Source of the DNA: Borborobacter arsenicus
Lineage (GTDB): Bacteria > Pseudomonadota > Alphaproteobacteria > Rhizobiales > Rhizobiaceae
Reading direction: 5' to 3'
Length of the DNA: 64,000 nucleotides
Assembly (NCBI RefSeq): GCF_003934165.1
Contig: NZ_RKST01000001.1
Coordinates: 248,001 to 312,000, forward strand
Shown here: one piece after another, positions 53,716-63,126 of the stretch
Position numbering within the stretch: the stretch's first letter is position 1
How the letters are laid out: every line of letters starts with the position of its first letter
Notes under the pieces: generated by a model
The model's database searches: none
The model's input: only the letters and a program-made list of their open reading frames with translations
What the model was told of the DNA's origin: nothing
Translations under genes and position numbers: made by a program

Positions 53716-54651
53716 CTATTCCAGCGTGAGGATGTTCTGTGGGGCGAGCCGCCCGCGCAGGAGATCGACAAAGGCGCGCAGATTGCCTCTCAGCCGCCCC
53801 CTTCGGTCGACCCAGGATTCCGGCTGTGCCGCCTTCACAAGATTGGCCACCACGTTGCGGAATATCTGGACCCCGGCATGGCGCGCGCTCATCGTGCGCT
53901 TGCGCATCAGATAAAGCGGATTGGCAATTTGCGAATAGCCCAGCTTGATCCCCGAGGTGCGCCCGCGCTTGGTGCCGAGATGTACCCCTCTCAACGCGCC
54001 GGAACGCACGATCTTGCCGAAACGTGCCATCTGCCGACTGAAATCGACATCTTCCAGCCATCCATAGAGCGGCAGGTTCTCGTCGAATTTCAGGCCGACA
54101 TGCCGGACGATGCGCATGCGCAGGGCCATATTGCAGCCATATGCGTTGTAGATCGGCATCATCGATGGCGAACTGCCCGGCCCACGCGACGCTACATCGA
54201 TGATCCTGACGCCTTCCGAAACCGGAATGCCCGGACCGGTGATGCCATCGGCCTCGACCGTTCCGGTGCAGACGACCACATCGGGCGCATCGAGGAAAAC
54301 ACGCTCCACTTCCATCAGATAGTTCGGCGTCAGCAGAAAATCATCGTCGAGAAAAAGCAGCACATCCGCATCCGGCACACTGCTGATGATTGCATTGCGC
54401 TGCCGGCACAGGCCGCGTTCCGCCTTGATGATGCGGATCGGCAGGTCGAGGCGCAAAACCGTCGATTTGTCGATATCGGTGTCGGCGGCAACACAGATGA
54501 CGATTGCGTCTGGCGCCCGGGTTTGCGCCGCGAGATAGGGCAGCACCGCCTGAAGAATATCGCGCCGGCCGGTGGTGGCAATGCCGATCGCCAGGTTCAG
54601 CCGTGGGGCATAACCGTTTGCGCACCAATGATCGTTGGGAAGTTCGATCAT
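53716..54651 (-). CDS. Glycosyltransferase family 2
   Basis: A 311-residue GT-A protein. LAIGIATTGRRDILQAVLPYLAAQT is the N-terminal nucleotide-binding strand, CRQRNAIIS precedes DADVLLFLDDDFLLTPNYL with the metal-binding DDD/DxD motif, and YGWLEDVDFSRQMARFG is the ED-x-D acceptor/base region. It is an inverting transferase for one repeat-unit sugar. Its ATG overlaps the stop of the ExoP-like gene by 4 bases, and the GT4 gene follows after 3 bases. Confidence 0.9.
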   Translation of the reverse strand: MIELPNDHWCANGYAPRLNLAIGIATTGRRDILQAVLPYLAAQTRAPDAIVICVAADTDIDKSTVLRLDLPIRIIKAERGLCRQRNAIISSVPDADVLLFLDDDFLLTPNYLMEVERVFLDAPDVVVCTGTVEADGITGPGIPVSEGVRIIDVASRGPGSSPSMMPIYNAYGCNMALRMRIVRHVGLKFDENLPLYGWLEDVDFSRQMARFGKIVRSGALRGVHLGTKRGRTSGIKLGYSQIANPLYLMRKRTMSARHAGVQIFRNVVANLVKAAQPESWVDRRGRLRGNLRAFVDLLRGRLAPQNILTLE

Positions 54652-57065
54652 CGCGACGCGCTCCGTTTCTGCTTGCCGGGCCGCATGCTCCTGTTGTGCC
54701 AGAGGCGCCTTATCGACCAGCCCCTCCGGCGGGTTGAACTTGCGTCACCGCTGCGATTGAGGATCGCACCGAGAATGCTCACCCTGGCCTTGCCATATCC
54801 GACCAGGGCATCGCTCAAGCGATCGAGCGTCATCTTCTTGGGATTACCCAAAACCAGCAGCACGGCGTCGGTGTAGGAGGCGGCGCTTTGCGCATCCGCC
54901 GACCCCTCAAAGGCGGCAAGATCAACGATGACGACCTTGTATTGGCGACGCAGGCCTTCCAGCGTGGTCTTCAGCGCCGGAAGGTGGCCGTATTTATGGT
55001 GCGGATCAGCCGCGTTCCTGATCTGCCCGACAGTCACAAGCGGCAGGAGTGCGCAGTCGGGTAGAGCCGAAGCTAAGGCAGGCTGTCCCTTGATTGTCTC
55101 CGCCTGAATTTCGGCAGTTTCGATCCCCCCACGCTCGCCATGATATTGCGGATGACGCAGGCGCCTGGTCGAGGCCTCCTGCAGGGACGGCGGTACCGGC
55201 GTAAGCGTCAGATTCAATTCATGGCTGCTACGGGTTGCAAGATTGCTCAGATGCGCGTCCTGGAAATTGGCATCGACCAGGACTGTCGGCACGCCTTCAT
55301 TGAGATAAAGCTGAGCCAGATTGGTGGCGATCGTGGTCTTGCCTTCGCCGCTTGCCACCGACGTGACCCCGATCACCTTCACGTCATTCGACAAGAAGGC
55401 GGAATCAATCGCGTTCTTGATACCTCGCAGCGCTTCGGCAAAGTGTGAATAAGGCGAGTCAAGCACGCGCCGCAGAAGGCGCGTTTCCGGCATGGCGGTG
55501 TTGGCGACCGGCAGCTTGCCGACGGGCTGAAGCATTTGCGGACCCTGGTGCGGCAGCAGGTTCACCCGCGGAACATGCCCCAGAGATTGAAGGCCGAGCT
55601 CCCGGCCCAGCCGTCCACCCTCGCCGATCCGCCGGTCGGTCAGTTCGCGCGTCCCGGCCGCCAGAAGTCCGAATATCATGCCAAGGGCGAGCGAGAACGG
55701 CATGACGATGCTGCTTTTCGGCCAGGTCTTGGTGAAGGGGGTCGTGGCGGCAGTCACAATACGGGCATCGCCGACAGGAAAGGATTCCTTCTGCAACGTC
55801 GACATGAGCTGCTGCAGCACACTTTCATACATGCGCCTGTAGGTGCTGGCACGGCTTTCCAATTCGGCAAGCTCGACTCTGGCCATGTTCTTTTCGGAGC
55901 CAGATGCCACGATCATGTTGAAGTCTTGTTCCAGAAGACGCTCGCGAGTTTTCGCGGTTTCGACATTTGCCTTGTAGACTGACTGTATCCGCAAAAGCTC
56001 ATTGCGGATTTCCTGCTGGAAAGCGGCAATCTCGCGCTCGGCAGCCTGAACGGCCGCACCGTCCTCTCCATAGCGGCTTTTCAAGATATTCAGCCTGGTG
56101 GTCGCTGCCAGCGCATCGTCGCGTAGCTTGTAGATCGACGTGCTTTTCAGCGCATCATCGACATAGCCATCCGGGAGGCCCCCGCTGACGAGGCGGTTGA
56201 TGGTCGAAAGCTTCGCAGCTTCTGCCGCAGTGTTGGCCTTGGCGGCCAGAAGTTGCGAGTTGATCTCCGATACCTGCTGCTGTTCCAGCGACGAGGTGGC
56301 GCCAATCTGCGGAATATTGTTGCGCCCCCGGAACTCCTCGACCGCAAGTGCCGCCTTCTTCGCCTGGCGTCCGACTTCGATCAGCCGTCCTTCGAGCCAG
56401 TCAGCACCGCTTCGGGCAGCTTCCGACTTGGCGTTCATGCCGGTTTTTATATAGGCGTTGGCGATCGCATTGGCGGTACGCGCTGCCTTGGCACCGTCAT
56501 TGGAGGTGTAGCCGATCTCCAGAACATAAGATTGTCCAACGCGCCGCACCGAAACCCGCGACAGAAAGCCAGCCATGGCCCGGCGCATCAGGTCCTCTTC
56601 GTCGATGGTCGTGTTGGTGTCCGCCTCCTCGCTCTCCGGTTCGAAAATGGACATGACGCCCGTCACCAATTTGCGGAGACTTGCTCGCCAAGAGGTGTTT
56701 TCGAAAATCTCTGGGTCTTCCGTCAGCTTCAACTGACGGATGACGGAAAGCGCGATCGCTTCCGACTTGACGATCTCCACCTTGCTGGCCACCTCGGCGG
56801 CCTCGATGATGATCGTTCCGGTATAGGCGTCTTGCGAAGTGATACGCGCCTGCTCGGGATCGATGACCAGACGCGCGATTGCCGTGTAGGAGGGCGGGGT
56901 CTTGAGCATATAGACCACCCCAAAACCGAGACCGGCGATGCTGACCACGCCGATCAGCACCATGTGGCGGCGCAGGAACGCCCAGATGTCGCGAAATGTC
57001 AGATATTGCCCGGCCGCGCCCGCACGATCCGCTGCCGTCATCTTGCGTATGTCCTGCACTACCAT
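54648..57065 (-). CDS. ExoP-like chain-length determinant / tyrosine-kinase-like ATPase
   Basis: An 805-residue protein with a Wzz domain and a cytoplasmic ATPase. Helix 1 is about 33-54 and helix 2 about 451-470, bracketing a long periplasmic coiled-coil region. The C-terminal domain has Walker A VASGEGKTT (Lys576), Walker A' VLVDAN (Asp598) and Walker B VVIVDL (Asp715). The C-terminus is basic and lacks the Tyr cluster of typical BY-kinases, and residues about 630-690 form an insert (STRRLRHPQYHGERGGIETA). It regulates chain length and export with the ExoF-like protein, whose gene lies 40 bases upstream. The stop overlaps the GT2 start. Confidence 0.9.
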   Translation of the reverse strand: MVVQDIRKMTAADRAGAAGQYLTFRDIWAFLRRHMVLIGVVSIAGLGFGVVYMLKTPPSYTAIARLVIDPEQARITSQDAYTGTIIIEAAEVASKVEIVKSEAIALSVIRQLKLTEDPEIFENTSWRASLRKLVTGVMSIFEPESEEADTNTTIDEEDLMRRAMAGFLSRVSVRRVGQSYVLEIGYTSNDGAKAARTANAIANAYIKTGMNAKSEAARSGADWLEGRLIEVGRQAKKAALAVEEFRGRNNIPQIGATSSLEQQQVSEINSQLLAAKANTAAEAAKLSTINRLVSGGLPDGYVDDALKSTSIYKLRDDALAATTRLNILKSRYGEDGAAVQAAEREIAAFQQEIRNELLRIQSVYKANVETAKTRERLLEQDFNMIVASGSEKNMARVELAELESRASTYRRMYESVLQQLMSTLQKESFPVGDARIVTAATTPFTKTWPKSSIVMPFSLALGMIFGLLAAGTRELTDRRIGEGGRLGRELGLQSLGHVPRVNLLPHQGPQMLQPVGKLPVANTAMPETRLLRRVLDSPYSHFAEALRGIKNAIDSAFLSNDVKVIGVTSVASGEGKTTIATNLAQLYLNEGVPTVLVDANFQDAHLSNLATRSSHELNLTLTPVPPSLQEASTRRLRHPQYHGERGGIETAEIQAETIKGQPALASALPDCALLPLVTVGQIRNAADPHHKYGHLPALKTTLEGLRRQYKVVIVDLAAFEGSADAQSAASYTDAVLLVLGNPKKMTLDRLSDALVGYGKARVSILGAILNRSGDASSTRRRGWSIRRLWHNRSMRPGKQKRSASR

Positions 57066-57105
57066 TCACACCTCGCTCGATGCGGCCGCGTATTGCCGGC
57101 CACAC

Positions 57106-58416
57106 TCATTCCGTCGATACGGACCTTGCCGGTTCGATCGAAGACGTTTCGGCTGGCGGCGCCACCAGATCGACCTTCAGCACATCTCCAGGCAGCAACT
57201 GCGCGGCCTCCGAGGAAGGTAGCTCTTCCTTCCCGCTGTTACGGATGATGGTGAAGTTGAGCGGCACATCGTCCATGGCCGCACCCTTGGACTGCCGCAG
57301 CACTGCCGCCCCGGTCGCTATCAACACGGCCTGGGTGTTCTGGCGCTTCAATATCAGCTGCTCCATGTCGGCCTGAACCGACTGCAGATCCTTGGTGATC
57401 TCGGTCCGGCGCTGCCCCTTCAGCGTGGTGGCCTCGCGTTCCGTCTCGCTGATCTTCTGGCTTGCACGCATGGAAGCCAGCGCCAGATCCAGCCGGTCGC
57501 TTTGCAGGCCGGCCAGCAGGCGCTCCATTTCAGATTCGCGCGAGCGCGTAACGGTGCCCTTCTGGGCAAGCGCCGAGACGTCGTTCAACTCGTCTTGCGC
57601 AATCTTGATCTGGCGATCCATGCTGGCAATCTTCTCGGCCAGCACCTTCGTTTCATTGGTGAGCAGGATGCGCAGCTCATCAAGGGAGTCGAGCTGACGC
57701 TTGAACGCCTCCGCCCGCGCGACAAAGATGCTCTTTTCTTCATTGAGTATCTCTTTGACGTCGCCTTGAGCGGCAAGCAGTTCATTCGGGAACGCGATAT
57801 CGGCCTGATCGTTCAGCTCCGCCTGCAGCCGTGCGCGCCGCGCCTGCATGCGCGGAAGGTCGATCTCGGTTTTCTGCAACTCGCCATAATAGCGAATCTG
57901 ATCGACTTCGACGTCCAGGCCCGTGCCGTCGCGGCGTCGCGCCCGTCCACCCGCCAATGCCACGGCCTTCAAGACGGTCAAGCCGGGGGTGTAGGCATAT
58001 TCGCCGGGACGTTCGACATGGCCGGTCACGAATATTGGCGGATAGGCCACGACCTGGACGGTGGCATCGGGCGCCTGCATCAGCCCGGTACGCTCCTTCA
58101 GGCCGTTGCCGATATCGGAGGCAAGTTCCGACGGCGTGCTCCCGACAGCTCTCAGCGTGCCGATCAGGGGAACAGAAATCTCGCCCGCATTGGAAACGGT
58201 GTATTCGCCGTTGAGGACGGTCCATTCCTTGTAATCGCCGGTGGAAGCGATCCACTCCAGCACGACGATACGCAGACGGGTTTGCGGCAATAGCCGGAAA
58301 TCCTCATCGGCGGGAGCGGCCATTGTCACGGAGGCGAAGGCCAGCATGGCCAATGCGCATAGCATGCCAAGCCGGCGCATAAATCCAAGCGATATGTTCG
58401 TGCCTATAACCGGCAT
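57106..58416 (-). CDS. ExoF-like polysaccharide export protein (OPX family)
   Basis: A 436-residue protein if started at ATG 58416 (58380 is the alternative; ribosome sites are weak at both). Residues about 13-38 form a signal peptide (MRRLGMLCALAMLAFASVTMAAPADED). Next are the polysaccharide export domain (LLPQTRLRIVVLEW...EISVPLIGTLRAVG), an SLBB domain (PPIFVTGHVERPGEYAYTPGLTVLKAVALAGG), a long coiled coil (about 190-360) and a C-terminal SLBB-like segment (FTIIRNSGKEELPSSEAAQLLPGDVLKVDL). There is no lipobox, as in ExoF of Sinorhizobium. It forms the periplasmic/outer-membrane export path with the ExoP-like protein encoded just downstream. Confidence 0.85.
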   Translation of the reverse strand: MPVIGTNISLGFMRRLGMLCALAMLAFASVTMAAPADEDFRLLPQTRLRIVVLEWIASTGDYKEWTVLNGEYTVSNAGEISVPLIGTLRAVGSTPSELASDIGNGLKERTGLMQAPDATVQVVAYPPIFVTGHVERPGEYAYTPGLTVLKAVALAGGRARRRDGTGLDVEVDQIRYYGELQKTEIDLPRMQARRARLQAELNDQADIAFPNELLAAQGDVKEILNEEKSIFVARAEAFKRQLDSLDELRILLTNETKVLAEKIASMDRQIKIAQDELNDVSALAQKGTVTRSRESEMERLLAGLQSDRLDLALASMRASQKISETEREATTLKGQRRTEITKDLQSVQADMEQLILKRQNTQAVLIATGAAVLRQSKGAAMDDVPLNFTIIRNSGKEELPSSEAAQLLPGDVLKVDLVAPPAETSSIEPARSVSTE

Positions 58417-58861
58417 CTCGGGCGCCCCAAGGCTCACATGGCCCACAACTATACGAGCCGAGCCTAGGAGCGAGGTCGCGAACCGGTCAATACGACGCCC
58501 CGCACCCAATAAGGCGTACCGTCTACCCCTTCCAACCATGTGCCGAACATGGAGCCTGTCCATACTGGCTGGCCGTGGCCGCCGGCATACCAAGCAGGCG
58601 TTGGCAAACATGCGGGACCCAACAACGCCGAAGGAAAATCCAAAGCGATGACGCTCGTGCTACCCAGTTCGGAGCAGCAGTTGCTGCCCCCATGAGAGAC
58701 CTACGACGTTAGGGGCAGATTGAGACAACTGCGGTAAGCCCTTCACCTTCGTTAGGATGAGCCGGTTCGGTCGCTTGACCTCGCAATATACTGTTTTCCC
58801 AACTTTTCCTGGCATCGACGCCGCACCTATGCTGCCCCGCACTTAATCGAGGGGTGGCACG
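58417..58861. promoter_or_regulatory. Divergent control region between exoF-like and GT4 genes
   Basis: A 445-base gap with no convincing gene (a 60-codon minus-strand frame at 58660-58842 looks accidental). It includes CCTACGACGTTAGG at 58700-58713, whose complement resembles CCTAACGACGT at 25331, and GTTAGGATGAG at 58751-58761, like GTTAGGATCAG at 51265-51275. CTTGAC at 58774 may be a -35 for the GT4 gene, but no good -10 follows at 17 bases. The region must hold promoters for both the export operon and the GT4 gene. Confidence 0.4.
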
Positions 58862-60052
58862 GTGAGAGTTGCTTTTGTCCATTATTGGCTGGTGTCAATG
58901 CGCGGTGGAGAGCAGGTGCTGGAAGCGCTGAGCGATCTTTATCCGCAAGCCGACATTTTCACGCTTGTCTATGACGAGAAGAAAATCTCCGAAAAACTGA
59001 AACGTCACAAGATAACACCGTCATTCCTGCAACGGATTCCCGGTGCCGTCGCCCATTACAAGAAACTGCTGCCGCTGATGCCGTTCGCGCTCGAGAGCTT
59101 CGACCTGTCGAGCTACGATCTGGTGATCTCAAGCGAATCCGGTCCGGCAAAGGGCATCATTCCGGCACCCGACGCCGTGCATATCTGCTACTGCCACTCG
59201 CCCATGCGCTATGTGTGGGATCACTATCACACCTACCGCGCGAATTCCGGCACGGTTTCACGGGCGCTGATGCCGCTCTTTGCCCCGCGCCTGCGCCAAT
59301 GGGATGTGTCGACGAGCGCGCGTGTGGACGTGTTCGTCGCCAATTCCCACCATGTGCAACATCGGATCGCAAAATATTACCGGCGCAGTTCGAAAGTCGT
59401 CAGCCCGCCTGTCCAGGTCCAGAATTTCCTGCCCGCCGAAGTAAGCGGCGACTTTTACCTCTGTGCGGGACAACTGGTTCGATACAAGCGTGTCGACCTC
59501 GCCGTCGAGGCATTCAAGCTTAACGGGAAGAAACTGGTCGTCGTCGGCGAAGGCGAGGAAATGGCACGATTGAAAGCAACGGCAACGCCCAATATCACCT
59601 TCCTGGGCCGGGTGCCGTTCAATAAGCTGAAGGAACTTTTGTCCCAATGCCGCGCCCTTGTCTTTCCGGGCGAGGAAGATTTCGGCATCACCCCGGTGGA
59701 AGCCATGGCCAGCGGCCGACCGGTTATCGCCTATGGTCGCGGCGGCGTGATGGACACGATAATACCCAACAAGACCGGAGTACTGTTCGAGGACCAGTCG
59801 ACCGAAGGTCTGTTGCAGGCGATTGAATATTTCGAAGCCATGGAAGGCCAGTTCGAACCGCTGCTGATAAGACAGCATGCCCAGCAGTTCAGCGCAGAAG
59901 AGTTCAAAGGCAAGATGCGCACGATCGTGGAGGTCGAACTTGACCGGCGCGCCTCCCAAAAGGCGCACAACAGCGCATCTTTGACCGAATACTGGGCGCA
60001 TGAACAATTCGAAGGCTTGTCGTCCGGGCCTAATGCAGCACTCGTTCAGTGA
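58862..60052 (+). CDS. Glycosyltransferase family 4 (WbaZ-like)
   Basis: A 396-residue GT-B protein starting at GTG 58862, with GAGGGGTGG just upstream. MRVAFVHYWLVSMRGGEQVLEALSDLYP is the N-terminal signature, SESGPAKGIIPAPDAVHICYCHSPMRYVWDHYHTYR a block typical of WbaZ-type mannosyltransferases, and FPGEEDFGITPVEAMASGRPVIAYGRGGVMDTI the nucleotide-sugar-binding E-x7-E region. It should add one sugar, possibly mannose, to the repeat unit. It is divergent from the export operon and 314 bases upstream of the second GMC gene on the same strand. Confidence 0.9.
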   Translation: MRVAFVHYWLVSMRGGEQVLEALSDLYPQADIFTLVYDEKKISEKLKRHKITPSFLQRIPGAVAHYKKLLPLMPFALESFDLSSYDLVISSESGPAKGIIPAPDAVHICYCHSPMRYVWDHYHTYRANSGTVSRALMPLFAPRLRQWDVSTSARVDVFVANSHHVQHRIAKYYRRSSKVVSPPVQVQNFLPAEVSGDFYLCAGQLVRYKRVDLAVEAFKLNGKKLVVVGEGEEMARLKATATPNITFLGRVPFNKLKELLSQCRALVFPGEEDFGITPVEAMASGRPVIAYGRGGVMDTIIPNKTGVLFEDQSTEGLLQAIEYFEAMEGQFEPLLIRQHAQQFSAEEFKGKMRTIVEVELDRRASQKAHNSASLTEYWAHEQFEGLSSGPNAALVQ

Positions 60053-60366
60053 AACCGTTGTTAGAATTCGAGGCGCACCACGCTCCTTCCGTTGAATAGC
60101 GCGCTGCCCGTCCTGATTGCGTCGGAGAGAACCGACCCAAAATGCTCTATCTCCTCAGCCCGATTCCTACATCCGAATGAACCGGATACTCCCAACGTAT
60201 AGCTCCCAAAATCTCAATCGATTTCTGGCGCGGAGCATGTATCGATGCACGGTGCTGCGCCCATGTCGCGGGCGCTGGTTGCGTTGGCCGTTATATACGG
60301 CAAGCCTTTATAATATCGTATTTTTGTCATGAGTTTCATGAATGCGCGTCGAGATGCGGACCCCCA
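60053..60366 (+). promoter_or_regulatory. Gap before the second GMC gene with promoter candidate
   Basis: A 314-base stretch without a convincing gene. TTGGCC at 60284-60289 and TATAAT at 60309-60314, with 19 bases between, are a weak promoter candidate that would give a leader of about 45 bases. Two TCATGA palindromes lie 3 bases apart at about 60327-60341, inside that leader. There is no clear ribosome site at ATG 60367. Confidence 0.35.
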
Positions 60367-62004
60367 ATGACAATCGCTTCAGAGCTTCCGAAAGACGGAC
60401 GATCGTTTGACGTTTGTATTGCCGGAGCAGGACCGGCTGGCCTTGCCGTGGCGCTTGAATGCGAGGCGAGAGGCCTTTCCATCATCATGATCGAGGCAGG
60501 TGGTCTCCAGCCTCGATCAACCGGACTCGTGTCGGAAGCAACCGATATTCTCGACAAGCTTCGTCACGGGCAAATGAACGTCGTCACAAGACAGGCGCTT
60601 GGGGGGACCTCCTGGGCCTGGGGCGGTGAGTGCATCCCCTTCGATCGTATCGATTTCGAGCCGCGCGACCACGTCCCGCATTCGGGATGGCCGATCGGCT
60701 ACAAGGACATTGCAGCCTGGCATGGCGCTGCCGCCAAGTTCCTCGCCTGCGGCAGTCCGAATTTTTTCCGCGCCCTGTCCGGGTGGGAAGATCTCGCTTC
60801 CTGCAATGTCGACCATATAGGCCGGTTCTCCACCTCCTCGAACCTCGCCAACCGCTATCGCAACCGTCTCGAACGGTCGCCAAACATTCTGCTATGTGTC
60901 GGCAAGACCGTGACCGGCATCGAGATGGATGTGTCTGGAAGCACAGTATCCGGCCTCAATATCAGGAATTCGCTGGGCGGCGCGACGGAAACGCAGAAGG
61001 CGCGTTTTTTTGTGCTGGCAGGCGGAGGGGTGCGAACGACCCATCTCCTCTTGAACCTGCAACGGTCGTTCCCGCATTTATTGGGCGGCGATAGCGGTCC
61101 GCTCGGCCGCTATTATATGGGTCATATCGCCGGCGAAATCTCCACGATCGTCTTCAATGATCCCAAGGATTCGGTGGATTTCCTGTTCCAGCCGGATTCA
61201 AGAAAGGTGTATGCGCTACGGCGTATCAAGATCAAGGAAGGCGTCCAGAAACGGGAAGGTCTCCTCAACACCGCCTTCATGTTGCGCAACCCTGCCATCG
61301 GCGATCACCGGCACATGAACGGCGCGCTCTCGCTCATCAATCTGTGCCTGTCCAATCCATTGACCGGGCAGCGCTTCTTCTCGCGAAGGCTGTCCAGCCA
61401 TTCAAACGTGCCACCGTCGCCGCAGCGATGGAAACATGTCGGCAATACGCTGCGCGCGCCTATGCGCACGGTCAAGGACATCAAGATGATCCTGCAGCAA
61501 TTCCTGCAGGAGACCAAGATACCCGTCCTCATCGGCAACAATGCGGGCCGCTACACGCTGCGCTATCACGCCGAGCAGGTGCCGAACCCGGAAAGTCGCA
61601 TCCGTTTGGCGGATCAGTTCGACCGCTTTGGCGAGCCGACATTGAAGATCGACTTTCGCTTTACCGATCAGGACGCCCGTTCCGTACTGCGCGCCCATGA
61701 AATTCTGGATCACGAACTGCGGATGACCGGACGCGGCTATCTCGACTATTGGTATCCGCTCAAGGAGCGCCTTGCAGCCATCATGGACATCGCCACCGAC
61801 GGCTACCACCAGGCCGGAACGACGCGGATGAAAACCGATCCGCAGGAGGGCGTCGTGGATGAGTCATGCCGGGTGCATCAAATTCGCAATCTTTATATCG
61901 CGTCGAGCAGCGTCTTCCCGACCACCGGCAGCGCAAACCCGACATTTTCCATCGTCGCATTCGCATTGCGGCTCGCCGCCCATCTTTCAGGCGTGCAAGT
62001 TTAG
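60367..62004 (+). CDS. GMC-family oxidoreductase (second copy)
   Basis: A 545-residue flavoprotein. The N-terminal FAD unit is DVCIAGAGPAGLAVALECEARGLSIIMIEAGG, then ALGGTSWAWGGECIPFDRIDFEPRD, KARFFVLAGGGVRTTHLLLNL, and a C-terminal block with YHQAGTTRMKTD...VDESCRVHQIRNLYIASSSVFPTTGSANPTFSIVAFALRLAAHL holding the His/Asn pair. Overall design and C-terminus resemble the GMC gene at 47133, so both probably act on alcohol groups in the same pathway. It is the last gene of the exopolysaccharide locus on this side. Confidence 0.87.
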   Translation: MTIASELPKDGRSFDVCIAGAGPAGLAVALECEARGLSIIMIEAGGLQPRSTGLVSEATDILDKLRHGQMNVVTRQALGGTSWAWGGECIPFDRIDFEPRDHVPHSGWPIGYKDIAAWHGAAAKFLACGSPNFFRALSGWEDLASCNVDHIGRFSTSSNLANRYRNRLERSPNILLCVGKTVTGIEMDVSGSTVSGLNIRNSLGGATETQKARFFVLAGGGVRTTHLLLNLQRSFPHLLGGDSGPLGRYYMGHIAGEISTIVFNDPKDSVDFLFQPDSRKVYALRRIKIKEGVQKREGLLNTAFMLRNPAIGDHRHMNGALSLINLCLSNPLTGQRFFSRRLSSHSNVPPSPQRWKHVGNTLRAPMRTVKDIKMILQQFLQETKIPVLIGNNAGRYTLRYHAEQVPNPESRIRLADQFDRFGEPTLKIDFRFTDQDARSVLRAHEILDHELRMTGRGYLDYWYPLKERLAAIMDIATDGYHQAGTTRMKTDPQEGVVDESCRVHQIRNLYIASSSVFPTTGSANPTFSIVAFALRLAAHLSGVQV

Positions 62005-62133
62005 GTCACGAACCTACAGCCCTTGATCGTTCGCGATTTGACTACAGACTGTCTTGTGGTGCTCTCTTCCATCAGACGTGTTGACTGCAGATATGCAGGG
62101 ACGACACTTCTCGCATTTTTCCAGGAGGTAGCC

Positions 62134-63087
62134 ATGAGCTTGCAACTGACAGGAATTCACCATCTCACTGCCATTACCGCCAATGCGCCCGGCAACCTTC
62201 ATTTCTATACCAAGATACTGGGCATGCGCCTGGTCAAGAAAACGGTGAACCAGGACGATACCAGCGCCTATCATCTGTTCTACGCCGACGGCGAAGCCAC
62301 ACCCGGCAGCGACCTTACCTTCTTCGACTGGCCCGTAGCCCCAGAACGGCGCGGGACCCACAGCATTGCCCGTACCGGCCTGCGGGTTGGCAGCGAGGCG
62401 AGCCTGAAATGGTGGAATGACCACTTGACGGAAAATGGCGTCAAGACCGGCGAAATCACCGATATCGGCGGTCATAAGGCGCTGGATTTCGAGGACCCCG
62501 AAGGGCAGCGCCTGCGCCTGATCGACGATGGCGGTATCGGCCAATCCCACCCCTGGGACAAAAGCCCGATCCCGGCCGAACACCAGATCAGGGGCCTGGG
62601 GCCGATCACCATCAGCGTGCCTGATATCGCCAATACCGAGGCGGTGCTGACGCAGGTGATGAACATGCGCAAGGTGCGTGACTATTCCTCGCCCGATGGC
62701 GAAGGCCAGATCCATGTCTTCGAGATGGGCAATGGCGGGCCGGCGGCCGAGCTTCATGTTGCCGTCCAGCCAGGGTTGCCGGTTGCTGGTCAGGGTGCCG
62801 GTGCCGTGCATCATGTCGCGTTCCGCGCTCCGGATCAGGAAACGCTGCATCAGTGGACACAGCGGCTTCGCGACTTCCGCCTGCCCTCGAGCGGCGAGGT
62901 CGAACGCTACTACTTCCGCTCGCTCTATTTCCGCGAGCCGAACGGCATATTGTTCGAGATCGCAACGGACGGACCCGGCTTTGCCGTGGACGAACCGCTC
63001 GAAACCCTGGGCGAAAGCCTCTCGCTGCCGCCCTTCCTTGAAGGAAAGCGCGACTGGATCGAGCGCAATTTGAAACCCTTGTCCTGA
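62134..63087 (+). CDS. VOC-family ring-cleaving dioxygenase (MhqA/MhqO-like)
   Basis: A 317-residue protein from ATG 62134, behind a strong CCAGGAGGTAGCC ribosome site; the longer frame to 62023 is leader sequence. Two glyoxalase-fold modules are seen: [38 protein letters not shown] (metal His) and a second half with [40 protein letters not shown] (metal His) and [14 protein letters not shown] (metal Glu). This layout matches hydroquinone-type ring-cleaving dioxygenases that protect against quinones. A hairpin terminator follows. Confidence 0.87.
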   Translation: MSLQLTGIHHLTAITANAPGNLHFYTKILGMRLVKKTVNQDDTSAYHLFYADGEATPGSDLTFFDWPVAPERRGTHSIARTGLRVGSEASLKWWNDHLTENGVKTGEITDIGGHKALDFEDPEGQRLRLIDDGGIGQSHPWDKSPIPAEHQIRGLGPITISVPDIANTEAVLTQVMNMRKVRDYSSPDGEGQIHVFEMGNGGPAAELHVAVQPGLPVAGQGAGAVHHVAFRAPDQETLHQWTQRLRDFRLPSSGEVERYYFRSLYFREPNGILFEIATDGPGFAVDEPLETLGESLSLPPFLEGKRDWIERNLKPLS

Positions 63088-63095
63088 TGCAAACA

Positions 63096-63126
63096 GCCTG
63101 CCTGGGATTTCACCCCCCGGGCAGGC
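63096..63126. terminator. Hairpin between convergent genes
   Basis: An 11-bp stem with one wobble (GCCTGCCTGGG / CCCGGGCAGGC) and a loop of about 9 bases, followed on the plus strand by CCATTTTAT. It overlaps the anmK stop codon region and should end the dioxygenase transcript. Confidence 0.6.

Noticed and set aside
58660-58842. 60-codon minus-strand frame in the divergent control region
   Set aside because: No ribosome site, no motif, and it lies where promoters and regulator sites are expected.
60117-60332. 71-codon plus-strand frame before the second GMC gene
   Set aside because: No ribosome site and an implausible composition; it overlaps the promoter candidate.
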